64,000 bases of DNA from Didymella arachidicola (GCA_016630955.3 CM049985.1:1054001-1118000), one strand, 5' to 3'; counted from the stretch's first letter, positions 1 through 11,848 are shown. The notes: generated by a model from the sequence alone, not told the origin. Translations and numbers: made by a program.

Positions 1-1427
1 TGGGCCGGTCTGCTCCTTCGGACAGTAGCCGCCGGTGTCTCCAGTGGGATGTTGTTCCTTGGTGTCTCCGCGACTGGGTGGTAGTATGGGCGTACGTTGT
101 ATGCAGCCCTTGCTTTTGCCCTCTCCTCCTTCCTGGTAGGGCACTGGTAGCTCCACGCTTCGTGCTCGCCTCGGCAGGCGGCACACTTCCTGGGTATGTT
201 CCGCTCGAGCTTGGTCGGACAGTCCCTGCTCTCGTGTTGTTGCGCGCAGTAGCCACATGCGATTGTTGCCTTGCACTGGGTTCCTATGTGGCCGTAGTGT
301 TGGCACTTGAAGCACTGCTTCACTCGGCACTGCCGCTCATACCGCTCGCACTGGAAGACCTCGCCCTGCCAGATAAGGCCCTCGTCAATGATCTTGTTGG
401 CGTCCTCTGCCTTGCTGAACTCTATGATGACGCTGGAGGCGGCTTTCGTGGGTGCGTTGCGTGTCAGCCACCCGACGTACTTGATCTCTGCCTGTGGGAT
501 GAACGGCTTGTTGTCCAGCAGTAGCTGATCCCTCGTCTCCTCAAACCTGTCCATGTCTATTGTGCTGGTGCGCATGCCGTATGCGATGATGCCGTAGGTT
601 GTGATCCGCAAGGTGGCCCTGTTGCCAATGCGGTGGACCCAGTCGTCAGCGAACTGCTTTAGTGCTTCTACTTCTTTGTTGGTCGCCGTTCTGATGCTAA
701 GGTCGCCGCTTCTTAGCTAGTTTAAAGAGAGCACCTTAATGCTGTTAATATTTTCGTTTCCGCTTTGCGCGATGGCGCGCTCTACATGCGCGTTAAGGTT
801 GCGCGGGTTCATCGCCCGCAGGCTGAGCACTGTACTGGGGTCTCTGATGGTCACGACGACTTCACGCTGCGTCTGCATAGGAGCCATTCTGGGAACTTGT
901 GTATTCGCTGTACTTGCTAGCGGTGCGCCCCTCGCCGCCATCGCAGCGTAGCTGAGCACGCCACCAGTCTGTGGTCCTGCGTTTTTGATCTGTCTTGCCA
1001 TCTGCAGATTGGCCTTACCTACCTCTACCGCCTCCTTGGCTGCAGTCCTAGCTTCCTCTCCGTTCCTTATGTTTTGTTGTACGTTTGTGGCGATTGCGTG
1101 GACGGTATCAGCGGTGTTCTTAATGTCGGTCTTGAGTTCCTGCTTGACAGCATCAAGCATTCGCGTGGTGTTGTCGGAGGACGCCTTGGCCTCAGTTTGC
1201 AGGATGCTAAGCGCGTCGCACACCGTGCTGAGGTCAGGCGCGTGTTGCACTTTCAGTATAAACGTCAGCGTGCCGTGTATGATGACCTTGACGAGGTCTG
1301 CTGGCACAGGCTGGCTTTGCGTGCGATCGATACAGGCCAGCGCGTCCTGAAGGTAGGTGCTGAGGCGTGTAGCGTGCTCGCGGAATGGGGTGGGCCACGT
1401 GGGCTGCTGAGACCATGGTGTCGCCAT
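1..1427 (-). mobile_element. Tad1-type LINE, ORF1 (gag-like) fragment with one internal stop
   Basis: The minus strand encodes the nucleic-acid-binding ORF1 protein of a non-LTR retrotransposon. It starts at ATG 1427 and has an Ala-rich coiled-coil-like N-terminal half. After a TAG at 717-719 the same frame continues open to the left edge. The second half holds three zinc knuckles in a row: CFKCQHYGHIGTQC, CGYCAQQHESRDC and CAACRGEHEAWSYQC. Three knuckles after a coiled coil is the standard layout of fungal Tad1/I-clade ORF1 proteins, which coat the RNA for target-primed reverse transcription. The reverse transcriptase ORF2 should lie beyond position 1 and is not seen. The TAG would be CAG (Gln) with one C-to-T change, so this looks like a recently inactivated copy. 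The 5' UTR probably covers some of 1428-1750, but its end was not defined. Confidence 0.82.
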
Positions 1428-2224
1428 GGCACGTCAGACGCAGTGGGCTGCTGCGGCTGGGTGCTGGCTAGTCAATTGGCGTCAAGAGCGACCGTTTGAG
1501 CACGAAAATACGAGTGAATTCCAAAAATCGAGTTCTCGCTATGTGTGGTGTTTTTCGTCCTCGGGTGGTTATAGTTAGCAAATCCTACTGCCGCAAAAAC
1601 AGAAGCGGTTAAGCGAGGCTTAGTCATCTCCCATCCCAACCGAGCCTTTCCGAAGAACCTATGCCCTCCTGCGACGCTCAACTTGTTTAATCGAACCGTG
1701 CTCCATGTGCATCCTCGTCTCACCCAAATCTGCAACTTCTTCTTACTCATAGGCTCGAGTTGCTGTCTCGTCGCACTGACACCAGCACGATCTACGTAAG
1801 GCCCGCCTCCCCACCCTACAACTCCGAAGCGGCTGTCAGCCCCATGTTACCGCTGTGGATCTCCACTCATTCTCCGCAAATGGCAAAGCTTCATTCTGAG
1901 CCTTGAATAGTACACCACTGCAATTCGTTTCGTTGCAATGGGACTTGCAGGTGAGGAGTCGTGGAAGACAAATCTTCCATCTAATGAAGCGTCCTGGTCT
2001 TAGCGTTGTCGTGATACAGCACCACCATCTCGGCACGACTGAAGCCAGTCGACGTCCGTTCGCGTAGCCGGCAAGACAGATTAAGATACAGACCGCCATC
2101 GGAACGCCCCATGCTCTCTCGCTTGTCCGACCCAAGCATTTGACGATCAAGCTTTCCACGAGCCTACACCAGACCAATTCGGTAAATATCTCCATCCTTA
2201 GAGTAAATCATAACACTAGTCATC
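1428..2224. other. Intergenic; LINE 5' flank and MFS upstream region
   Basis: No supported gene. Two short minus-strand ORFs (1472-1750, 92 codons; 1836-2195, 119 codons) have no recognisable motif. The first could be part of the LINE 5' UTR. Confidence 0.4.
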
Positions 2225-2283
2225 GCCAATCACAAGTCTTAGAACCAGCATCGCCATTACAGAAATTCCCGACTTATATAAAT
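2225..2283 (+). promoter_or_regulatory. CCAAT box and TATA box of the MFS transporter gene
   Basis: A CCAAT pentamer lies at 2225-2229 and a strong TATATAAAT box at about 2274-2282. The TATA box is about 205 nt upstream of the ATG at 2488, which is a reasonable distance for a fungal promoter with a short leader. The pair is read from sequence only; use is inferred. Confidence 0.45.
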
Positions 2284-2487
2284 AGTTCATTTCAACCGGC
2301 ACTCCTACACATCTCCGGCGCTGTGCCTGTCTTCCACAACGGAGTGTAAACAGCATGTACGCTACATCAATATTGCAGACCAACTTCGTGGGTGGTATCG
2401 GAGGTATAAGTGCATCGCAGTCCAAGAGCACACCTCCAAGACATAAACACTCTCCTCGCCACGCATCGACGACTGTCCACCCTTAAG

Positions 2488-4196
2488 ATGGCGGACCGAA
2501 CACAGATGGAGCTCATCCCAGGCACAGAGGTCTTGAATAAGGATGGCAAAGCAGAGAAAGCCCTCATCCCACGACCTTCATCGGATCCTCGAGATCCTCT
2601 CAACTGGTCGATGCCATGGAAGAGTGAGTACCGCCAGTGACATGACCAGTGCCGACTGACACAACATGCAGTGACAGCATTCGTCAGCCAAGGACTGTTT
2701 ACCTGGATTTCTGTCACCGGCGCATTGTCCATCGCACCCATGTTCCCTCTGCTAGGCCAGGAGTTTCATCTCAATAACAACCAGCTGGCCATGCTCACGG
2801 GCATTACTGTCATCACCCTTGGCTTCGCCAATTTCTTCATTGTACCGCTCAGCAATATTTTTGGGCGGCGAGCAGTCAGCCTGGTTTTCTCCGTACTTAT
2901 TCTGCTGTCGTGCGTCTGGCAGGCATTAGCTACATCTCATCGAAGTCTCTTGGCTGCACGGGCTATCAATGGTCTAGTCTGCGCAACAAGCGAGACTATT
3001 CCCGTACAGATGATCGTTGATGTGTTCTTCCTACACGAGCGCGGACTGTGGACTGGGGTGTATTTGTACGTCCACCGAAAACGATGTACCATTTGTATAC
3101 CATACTGACGCCGTCCAGCACAAGTTACTTCATGGGCGCCTTCCTAGGCCCTATCATGGCCGGTTCCATCGCCGCACACCACGGCTGGCAGTCCTTCTTC
3201 TGGCTCGAGACGGCCCTCTCCGGCGTCTCCATCATCCTGCTCGCCGTCGCGTTCCCAGAGACAAAGTACCACCGCAGCCACAACTCTGCATCTTCGAGCC
3301 AGTCCTCACTGCGCGGCAAGAGCGTCATCTCCGATGCACCATCGGACACCCACTTGGAAAAGCAACCAACGCAGACGCGCAACACGGAGCTCGCGACCCT
3401 CGAAACCACAGCGCGCCCCACAGGACGTCCCTCACGCAGCCAATTCGCGCCCTTCCACGCTCCAGACACCCGCTGGAAAGCCTTCATCCTGCGCGACACG
3501 CTAACACCCATTAAATGCTTCTTCAACCCCATCATCCTCTGGGCAGGGCTCATGGTCGCCGGCCCCGCCGACCTCCTCTTATTCTTCAACCTCACCGAGT
3601 CCCCCGTGCTAGCCGCGCCGCCCTACCTATTCAACCCCGCGCAAGTCGGCTACACCAACTTCGCATTCGCCGCAGGCGCACTCCTCGGCCTAGCAACCGC
3701 AGGCCCGTTCTCCGACTGGGTAGCTGCGCGATCCGCGCGCCGCAACGGCAACGTGAGGGAGGCTGAGATGCGGCTCCCGGCTCTGCTGCCGTACATGGTT
3801 GTCACGATGCTGTCTGCTGTTCTCGGCGGGTTGGCGTACCAGCGCGCCTGGGCGTGGGGCCATATTGTCGTCTGGGGCTACGGACTCGCTGGGCTGAGCG
3901 TGACGACGGTGCCGACCATCGCTGTTGCGTATGCGATTGACTGCTACAAGCCCATCTCTGGGGAGATTATGGTGGTGGCGACGGTGTGCAAGAATTTCAT
4001 TGGCTTCTCATACAGCTACTGGGTGTTTGATATTGCGCATTCGAGCAAGGATGGGTGGCTGACGCCGGCGATGATTATCTTTGCGTGTGTGGTTGGGCCT
4101 GCGATGTTTGCGTTTCCGCTGTATTTCGGGGTGGGGAAGAATTTGAGGAATTGGACGAAGCATTCGGGTGTGCATCGCATGGAAGAGCTGATTTAG
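2488..4196 (+). CDS. MFS multidrug-type transporter (DHA1-like)
   Basis: Predicted proton-coupled drug/metabolite exporter of the major facilitator superfamily, acting in a cellular membrane. Three exons: 2488-2623, 2672-3065 and 3119-4196. The introns have GTGAGT and GTACGT donors; the join restores a 535-residue frame. The cytosolic N-terminus carries the DPLNWS signature typical of fungal DHA1 carriers. Motif A is visible as SNIFGRRAV in the loop after TM2, with repeated hydrophobic segments before and after it. A long hydrophilic Ser/Thr-rich central loop (about residues 230-295) separates the two six-helix halves, as usual in this family. The start was chosen because it follows a TATA/CCAAT promoter and precedes the DPLNW motif. 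The substrate cannot be told from sequence. There are no biosynthetic neighbours, so it is not obviously a cluster exporter. Confidence 0.85.
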
Positions 4197-5202
4197 ATGG
4201 TGTGTGCTATCGATGGGCTGATGAGTATGAGGTCTGCGTGCAGACCTTGTTCTGCTTTTGTGTACTGTTTTTGTCGCCAGTATGTTAATGCCAGATTGCC
4301 TTTGCTCATCTAGCTCTGCTGCTTCTTTTCAGAGCCCCCGATTGCTGGAGGCTAGGTTGGCCGTGTTGATCCTGAAATAAGCCCAGCATTGTAAGCTTCT
4401 CTATTTTTGGGAGCCTATACTATTTCTCACGGCGTCACTCTGCCAACACTAAGCTATCATTTCTCTAAAAGTTCGATAAAAATCATCGTATACCAGTTCT
4501 ATTCCAGTTGGCGTAGTTTGTTGTTTCTATCTTGACATAGACGCCTTCCTCTCTAGTTGTTCATTAGTCCGATAGACAAAGCATTAAAGCCTTTACCTGG
4601 ATCAAGGCTTTGCTCGTGAACCATCAGCTCTTGTGCATAAACCGAGTTCGTGGTCGCATTGATGTTCGCACGGTGAGTAGATGCCATCTGCGATGCTGTT
4701 TCACGATTTAGGCGTCACTGTTTCGAATCGAGAAGCTATCCTGGCTCGCATCTGTCTGCTTGAACGCTGGGTCGCTTGCATGATCTAAGCTGACAGACGT
4801 CTCGTGCGCCTCAAACGAGGAAATTCACCACGGCGAAGCCGTTCGAAGGGACGAAAGAGTTGAGCGTTGTTGTTGTTGTTGTGTCCGAGCTGTAGCTTGG
4901 GTGTGTAGATGCTCTGAGTAGATCGTTGGCATACGAAAGCTCGCCAGTGGCTGAGTGACCGCACAGCACCTGGCGTCGTGGGCATGTGCTGCTGAGCTTG
5001 TCTTGCTTGAAGCTGCCCAGGTGGTCGGTGTTTGGGCTCCGCCGAGCCAGTGGAAACAGCTCCCTCAGCGCTTGGTTCGAGGCACAACCCCACCAAGCAG
5101 TGCTTGTGGACCGGGCCCCAAACAAAAGGTGCCTCTCCCGCCTATCGCTCACCGGGCCTTCGATTGACAATCACGAATCACGATCGACAAGTACCTCGCA
5201 TC
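4197..5202. other. Intergenic, MFS transporter to mso1
   Basis: No supported gene. It holds the 3' region of the transporter and the promoter of the next gene. A short GTT microsatellite occurs near 4867. Small ORFs on both strands in 4785-5170 have no motif and are treated as chance. Confidence 0.5.
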
Positions 5203-6048
5203 ATGTCGTCGTACTTGAACAACCTCCTTACCAACACGACGTCACGGTACACCAACTTGCGGCGGCAGCTTCTCTCCGATGAGAACGACGGCGACGCAGA
5301 GGAGGACTCGCACATTTCTCGAGTGCTCCGCGCATACTACACGGAAAAAGGTCGCCCCTACCCGCAATGGCTCCCACCCGACCCTCGCGCCCCGCAACCG
5401 CAGCCAGCGCAGCAATTCGTATCCTCAGCCGGACGACAGCAGGGCCAGGTCGCACCCATGGGACGGGGAGGCGGAGGGCTGAGTGATCTCTGGGACAGTC
5501 CAGCGCCACAGCAACAAGCGCAGCAGCCGTTGTCGTTGCGCCGGGGCGCAGGCGCAGGAGCAGGAGCGCGACCGCTGCAGACGCGCCTCGGCAACTCGTT
5601 GACGCCAGAGCCCCAGAGCCAGGGCAGGCCGTTACCCAGCCAAAGAGCAGGAAGCTACCAAAGCTCTCTGGCCACGGGGGGACGACCAGGCGCAGACCCA
5701 TCCCCGCCACCCAGCGCAGGCGGCGGCACAACAGCGCAGGAGAGGCTCAAGCAGCGCCTGTGGGGCTCAGGGCGGTCGACCAGCCCGGCGCCAAGCACAT
5801 CCTCGGGGGGCTCGGGGCCGCCAGCAAGAGCATCATACGAACGGCCTGCACCAGGCGGCAGACCGCCGTACCCGGAAGATCGCAGCTCGTACGGCAGCAG
5901 CAGCGGAGGCAGACAACAGGCCTCGTCCGGCGACTACGATCCCTATGCGCCCGGAAGCTATGGCGGCGGCGGCGGCGGCGGCGGCGCACCGCAGCGAGGC
6001 GCCCCTGGAGGACGCGTCGGCTTGCCCAGTGGCCCGCGCATGCGGTGA
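5203..6048 (+). CDS. mso1: Mso1-like Sec1-binding exocytosis protein
   Basis: The first about 60 residues form a compact conserved block. It begins MSSYLNNLL and includes SHISRVLRAYYTEKGRPYP and a WLPPDP motif. I recognise this as the Sec1-binding region of fungal Mso1, which links the SM protein Sec1 to vesicle fusion at the plasma membrane. The rest of the 281 residues is low-complexity, rich in Gln, Pro, Gly, Ser and Arg, with an RLWGSGR-type patch in the second half that fits the membrane-directing tail. A GGC run codes eight glycines near residue 255. The ATG at 5203 was preferred over in-frame upstream ATGs because the conserved block starts exactly there. The stop TGA overlaps a good donor (GTGAGT at 6046), so a further 3' exon is possible. 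Assignment is from recognised family features. Confidence 0.72.
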   Translation: MSSYLNNLLTNTTSRYTNLRRQLLSDENDGDAEEDSHISRVLRAYYTEKGRPYPQWLPPDPRAPQPQPAQQFVSSAGRQQGQVAPMGRGGGGLSDLWDSPAPQQQAQQPLSLRRGAGAGAGARPLQTRLGNSLTPEPQSQGRPLPSQRAGSYQSSLATGGRPGADPSPPPSAGGGTTAQERLKQRLWGSGRSTSPAPSTSSGGSGPPARASYERPAPGGRPPYPEDRSSYGSSSGGRQQASSGDYDPYAPGSYGGGGGGGGAPQRGAPGGRVGLPSGPRMR

Positions 6049-6499
6049 GTTTCTTTGTACACAGCACGGCGCATGGGGAGTTGCAGGGCATTCACAGACG
6101 TGGTTGCTGCATAGTCTGCAACCGGGCAGCACGGCGTTTTGGGTCACCTGGGGTTGCAGCGGCTCTGTGCCGGCCATACGTAGCAAGCAATTCAAGGTAT
6201 ATGCACACATGTTTGCATGCTTCTCACGTACTACCTCCCTCGGGACGGTCGTGCAGAGCGTGCACCTTGATTCAACGCGTCCCCCGCGTGCGCCACACAA
6301 CCAACGTCATGCGGGCTGACTAGCTCGAGAGCTGGCTGCTACCTACAGCCGCAGCCACTTTCATGTGCTCTTGCCCCATGAGCAGTGTCACACCTGGATT
6401 GCTGCAGACTACCCTCTGAACACTGTCCTGACATACCTGAACGTTACACACTCCATACCGGCGGTTGCTGCAGCCCCAACAGTAGACGGTAGCCCCGCC
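6049..6499. other. Intergenic, mso1 to gyp7
   Basis: About 450 nt with no supported gene. An in-frame ATG at 6365 precedes the chosen gyp7 start without conserved sequence between them. Confidence 0.5.
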
Positions 6500-9124
6500 A
6501 TGGCCTCCCCGGCGCCACCGAGCCCGCCCTCGCCGTCCGCCTCGTTCTACGACGTGAGCGATGACGATGAGGGCGAATACAACACCATCCGACACACGGA
6601 GAGCGGGAAAGGCGTGAAGTTGCTGTATACTAAGAGCAAAGTGCGTTCCCCATGTATGCCGGCTGCTGTGCCAAAGAGCTTACTCTTCATGCGCAGGTAT
6701 ACGTCCACCCCTCCCCCTCGGCCAAAGACAACATCCCAGGCTTCATAGCGCTCGTGCAGCAGAAGTCGCCCAAGAACACAAACGATGCGCGCCCCACCTC
6801 GTCCTCGTCGGCCAAGAGCGTCAGCTCGTCCTCCCTGCTCCTTGCGTGGGTGCCAGAGTCCGGCTTGGGTGACGCGTATGATACCTACGTGAAGGTCGAC
6901 CTTTCGGACTCGGCCTCTCCTCCCAAGACCTCGTACCTCGTCCCTCCACCTCCTACGACCTCATCCCATACAGTCACTCCAGGCTATGCCTTTGCTCTGC
7001 CTGTGAGCGAGATATATTCTCTGTTGGTGCGGCCGCCGAGCTTGGGTTGGTGGTTTGGCAGCGTCGTAGTCAACACCCGCGCCGGCGACAGCTTTCCCGC
7101 GCTCTTCTTCCACGACAGCGAATGCCAGTCCACGATCCTCCAGAGGAAGAAGCTCGCAAGGGAAACCTTCGACCCCTTTGGCGATGGCGGCGGCATGTTC
7201 TGGGGCGGCGACGAGGTCCTGCGCTGGCTCAAACGATACGTCACTGTCGAGCGGTCTGCTCACGACCCGAGCATATACCTCATCGAGCCCACTGAAGACG
7301 ACAAGAAATCTTTCGGCAAGGACGCGCCAGGATCTGCGAAGAAGAACAAGGACGGCGAGGCTTCGGCACAGACACCAGGCAAGCGGGACGGCGGTATGGA
7401 TCCAGCCACCAAGTTCCTGAAGGAAGCCAGATGGAATATCCTCGAGAAGCTCAGCCAGGTCACCACCTTCACGAGGAAGACCGCCCAGGCTGTTGCCGAC
7501 AATCCCAAGATTCCACCCCAGGTTAGGCGCCTGATTCAGAATCCAGAGGTACAGACTTTGCAAGATGAGTTCGACAGTGCACGCATATATCTGGCCAGAT
7601 GGGCTATGGGTATTGCTGAGCAAAGCGAGCGGGACCGAAATCAGAGGATTTGGACAGCGAAAGATGTTTTGGCTATGGAGGAAGGCGAACTCGGCGACTT
7701 CGAGATCCTCGACATGGACAAGATGACCATGGCAGATCGAAGGAAGCCCGTGACACTGGAAGAGTGGAAAGGTTTCTTTGACAGCACTGGGCGACTTCAG
7801 CTGACCCCAGACGAGGTCAAGGAGCGCATCTTCCACGGTGGCCTCCAACCGGACGACGGCGTGCGGAAAGAGGCATGGCTCTTCCTTCTGGGTATCTATC
7901 ATTGGGATAGCAACGACGAAGAGCGCCGCGCGAACATTAATAGCCGTCGCGACGAGTATATCCGTCTGAAAGGTGCATGGTGGGAGCGCATGGTCGACGG
8001 TAATCAGACAGAAGAGCAAGCCGAGTGGTGGAAAGAGCAGAAGAACCGCATAGGTATGTGCCACCATTTTTTGAAAGTGTACACAGAATTTGGCTGACTT
8101 GTCCCCATTCGATGGGGTGCGTTCAATAGAGAAGGATGTGCACCGAACAGATCGTACTATACCAATCTTCGAAGGAGAGGACATTCCTCACCCCGATCCA
8201 GACTCGCCTTTTGCCGACGTTGGTACAAACGTACACCTCGAGCAGATGAAGGATATGCTCCTCTCGTACAACGAGTACAACAAGGACCTCGGCTACGTGC
8301 AGGGCATGAGCGATCTGCTCGCACCCATCTATGCAGTCATGCAGGACGACGCCGTCGCCTTCTGGGGCTTTGTCGGCTTCATGGACCGCATGGAGCGAAA
8401 CTTCCTCCGCGATCAGTCTGGCATGCGCAAGCAGCTTATGACGCTCGACCATCTCGTGCAGCTCATGGACCCCAAGCTCTATCTCCACCTCCAGTCCGCT
8501 GACTCGACCAATTTCTTTTTCTTCTTCCGCATGCTGCTTGTCTGGTACAAGCGTGAATTTGAGTGGCCTGACGTTTTGCGGCTCTGGGAATCGCTTTGGA
8601 CCGATTACTACAGCAGCAATTTCCACATCTTCATTGCGCTTGCAATTCTTGAGAAACATCGCGACGTCATCATGGCGCATCTGAAGCATTTCGACGAGGT
8701 GCTCAAATACGGTAAGTCCCTGCAGCATTCAACCGGAGTCCATCGCTGATGCTAAGAAACAGTTAATGAACTCTCCGGCACCATGGATCTGGAGTCTACC
8801 CTCGTCCGCGCCGAGTCGCTGTTCAAGCGCTTCCAAAGAACCGTCGAAACAGTCGACAAGAAAGGCAATTTCCCATCGGCCCCGCAGGTGAGGCAGAGGA
8901 AACAGCTGGCCGCTATTGCCTCGGGGCCAGGCCCCATGCCCCAGACGCAAGACTCGAGTGTACAGGCTTCGTCGTCAGGCACGGATAAGGACAAACAAGC
9001 AAGTACAGACAATGGCGCGGATGCAAAAGTCATTAGCCCGGAATTGAGGGCTTTGCTGAGTCGGAAAGTAGAGGTACTCGACAAGGAGACTGTTGTTGCA
9101 AAGGGTGGCGGTGTTGGTTCGTGA
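6500..9124 (+). CDS. gyp7: Rab GTPase-activating protein Gyp7 (TBC domain)
   Basis: Four exons (6500-6640, 6697-8053, 8130-8711, 8763-9124) give 813 residues, normal for Gyp7. The protein stimulates GTP hydrolysis by Ypt7/Rab7-type GTPases and so controls vacuole and late-endosome fusion. The N-terminal part starts with LLYTKSK|VYVHPSPSAKDNIPG, the conserved lipid/peptide-binding-like region, with the first intron inside it. The TBC domain covers about residues 440-740. Its arginine finger lies in EKDVHRTDR, formed across the second intron, and its glutamine finger in GYVQGMSDLL. After TBC comes VNELSGTMDLESTL, again made by splicing. All four joins restore conserved sequence in frame, so the model is well supported. 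The hydrophilic linker near residues 255-290 is variable. Confidence 0.92.
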
Positions 9125-9895
9125 GGCCAATGGCAGTTGAGTCGGTCACTTTGCATCAAATTGTTTGGCGTTGGGTTAGCTGTGAACAACACGGCTTTGA
9201 GGTTTGGCGTTGGTCACGCAGGGGCTGCGTTGGTACCGATAACAGGTGTTGGTTGTAAATTCATCTTCTCACTCTGTTTGCATTGTGGCTGTTCTTATCT
9301 CTCTTTTGTATCAGCTACACTGCCGCCTGCTCCTTCCCAATAACTAACCATATCAGACCGGTTTCCAACAGCTGCACGTCAACTACTCTGCTGCTTTAGT
9401 CTTCGTGGTACTTGTTGTTGACAACGTCGTCGACCTTGTCACTCGGTTCAATTCACAGCTCAATACCCATCGGCACTTCTATGACAACCGAAGCTCTGGC
9501 ACACGTTTGCTGATCAACGACATGTTCCCCTTTCAATTTACGGCGGCGTGGGCATTGAGACAACTCATCACACAGCCTCTCGTCACGTTCACTGGAGCAA
9601 CATGACAAGTGTCCTCGATGGCATATCTATCACTCCTCTTCACTTGCGCAACGCTTCTCCATGGAATACATCAAGCGCTATCTTCACCCACCCTTCAAAA
9701 TCGCAATCGCATTCATCAAGATAACACAAAGCTTCCCGATCGCCGACGCATCGCCCTTCGAAGGACATCCCGACCAGCAAGTACACAGCTGGCCAGAGGC
9801 CTCCACTACCTGTGACTGCACCGGAACGCGCCTCGCCAGATACCAGTCCCCCTAATCACCACCACAAGCGCAAGCGTCGGCGTCGCAAGCACGGC
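9125..9895. other. Intergenic, gyp7 to unknown gene
   Basis: No supported gene. It may hold a short 5' exon of the next gene: the frame of that gene stays open without an ATG back to a TAA just before about 9730, with possible acceptor AGs there. Confidence 0.4.
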
Positions 9896-11848
9896 ATGTC
9901 TTTCTCGGGTCCATGGTCGCGCGATCTGGCCACTCTGAAGAAGTCTATCTCCTCAATCCCATCTGACAACAAGGCAGCACTCACCTCTGCATCCAACGAC
10001 ACGCTCGATGTGTTCTGCGACACAGAAGCGCTCCATGTCTGGGAGGCAGATAGCGACATTGATAGCCTGTTGCAATTGACCAGTGTGCTTGCCAAATTAT
10101 GTGATCTCGGCGTGCGAGATTCAAAGGACACACTCAAAGGCATGGAAGGAGGCATGGTCATCATTGCGGAAGAAGACAGGAGCAAAGGGCACTTCAAGCG
10201 ATTGTGTGAGCTGGTGGAGCATCTCACTGGCGAGTCTGGAAGCAAGCATCTCGAGGGCACAGTTTGCGCTTACGCGAACGCGAGTATCGTTGTGGTACGA
10301 GGCTGGAATTATCGGCCCAGCAGTAACGCTGCGAGCAACCAGGACGTGGAGAGAGTGGTTAAGCGCGTGAGTACCGCGGTCAGCCGTGCACTTTCTGCCA
10401 CCAAGGCGCACAAGATCGTATGGCATCACGGCGCTGTCATTGCACCACTGCTGTCGTTTATCAACACCACGACATCTTCTCTTCGCAACGCTCTCGCGGG
10501 TATTAGTGTTACAAACTCTCTCCATCTCGCTTCCAGCATCAAGCCTTCTGCGGCGGGCAGAAGCAATACTCTGCCGGATCTGGAGAGACTGCAATCGTAT
10601 GCTAAGAAACTGGGCATACCGATACTCTTTCTCGATAGCAGCACTCAGAGCATCACGAGCCCTTATCTTACGCCCTACATGTACTTCTTCGCGTACTACA
10701 TCGGCACTTTTCTCCCGTCCTCTCTGACGCGGCCTCATCTTTACGCTGCTCAAGACGAGCTCGTCGCTTTCGCCTTCCGACTCCGAGGCGCGAGCGAGAA
10801 GCGCTATGGCGAAGATATGGTAAGTGTCGTGAAGAAGCACCTCGATCCCCGTAGCAGGACATGGGCACGGCGCTGCATCGATCCCCGCAGCTACGAGAAG
10901 AGCAAGTGCCAGGCCGCAGGTAAGGAGGGCGAAGTGCATCACGCCGTCCAGATCGCCGACGCACCCTTCGCCCTGTTTAGAAACTTCTTCGCCACAGCAA
11001 CTGAAGGCGTGGCGGCCTTCGCACGCCTCGCTGTCGGTCCTGCAAGTCCAGCTGCAGCGGCGAAGGAAGTCTTCATCGCAGCACCCGTCGATATCGCTTA
11101 CACCACATCACGTCTCCGTGCACGCAATCCAAGCAATCTCCACGTTCTCATCCCGAAGCCCGACATAATCGCAGATAACGTGACGAACCGCGTACAAGGA
11201 CACATGATGGCTGTGCTCGAGCGTGTGCGCCAGGAGCATGGTAATCCTACTTTCAGCTCGAACGAGAAACAAATGTGGAAAGATGTTGTCAAGGCGTGCT
11301 CATGGGCGTTGAACGGATGTGAAGGCAAAATGCCCGACAGGATCGCTGAGAAGGTCAAGTTCGTCAAGGAGAAGCTCACAAAGGGGACTTGGGGTTTTAT
11401 TGTCGGCGCTCCAAATGACGAGGCCAAGGCAGTACCCATTAACGGTGATGGTTCGGGGGCAGCGAGCGCGAATGCAGCAGCGCATGCTGCATTCTCTGGT
11501 ACAGCTGCAGGAGTGCAGACCGCGTATCAGCAGGACTACAGCCAGCAGCAGATGCCGTACGCTGGCCACGGCCAGCAAGGTATGATGAGCCTTCCGATCC
11601 CACAGCAGGGGGCCTGCTATCCCCAGCAGCCGCAGGCATACGCGTCAAATCAGCAACAAGGTGCGCAGATACCTACAGATCCTGCGATGTACCATCAGGG
11701 TCAGACGAATGTGTATGTTTCGCCTCAAGGGCATGGCTATGGACGGGGCATGCCGCCGCCTGATCAGGGGTATGCGCAGCAAATGCCCGGAGGGTTTCCA
11801 CCGACTCCACAGACGGGATATGCACAGATGGAGAGGCAGCATTGGTAG
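9896..11848 (+). CDS. Unknown protein with Gln/Tyr/Gly-rich C-terminal tail
   Basis: I do not recognise this family. The frame has no stop for 650 residues from ATG 9896 (MSFSGPWSRDL). It stays open another 50 or so codons upstream, through a basic stretch (KRKRRRRKHG) that would be a nuclear-localisation-like signal if coding, so a 5' exon may exist. Residues 1-540 look globular and mainly helical, with a hydrophobic patch around YMYFFAYYIGTFLP that could be buried or membrane-associated. The last about 110 residues are low-complexity, with many Gln, Pro, Gly, Tyr and Met, resembling a prion-like or aggregation-prone tail. Codon use resembles neighbouring genes. No introns were needed. Coding status is likely; function unknown. 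Confidence 0.72.
   Translation: MSFSGPWSRDLATLKKSISSIPSDNKAALTSASNDTLDVFCDTEALHVWEADSDIDSLLQLTSVLAKLCDLGVRDSKDTLKGMEGGMVIIAEEDRSKGHFKRLCELVEHLTGESGSKHLEGTVCAYANASIVVVRGWNYRPSSNAASNQDVERVVKRVSTAVSRALSATKAHKIVWHHGAVIAPLLSFINTTTSSLRNALAGISVTNSLHLASSIKPSAAGRSNTLPDLERLQSYAKKLGIPILFLDSSTQSITSPYLTPYMYFFAYYIGTFLPSSLTRPHLYAAQDELVAFAFRLRGASEKRYGEDMVSVVKKHLDPRSRTWARRCIDPRSYEKSKCQAAGKEGEVHHAVQIADAPFALFRNFFATATEGVAAFARLAVGPASPAAAAKEVFIAAPVDIAYTTSRLRARNPSNLHVLIPKPDIIADNVTNRVQGHMMAVLERVRQEHGNPTFSSNEKQMWKDVVKACSWALNGCEGKMPDRIAEKVKFVKEKLTKGTWGFIVGAPNDEAKAVPINGDGSGAASANAAAHAAFSGTAAGVQTAYQQDYSQQQMPYAGHGQQGMMSLPIPQQGACYPQQPQAYASNQQQGAQIPTDPAMYHQGQTNVYVSPQGHGYGRGMPPPDQGYAQQMPGGFPPTPQTGYAQMERQHW

Noticed and set aside
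6961..8728. Long minus-strand ORFs opposite gyp7
   Set aside because: They overlap conserved Gyp7 exons in antisense and have no family features.
10121..10942. 273-codon minus-strand ORF opposite the unknown gene at 9896
   Set aside because: Shadow composition (Arg/Ser/Ala), no motif; the plus-strand frame is longer and more protein-like.
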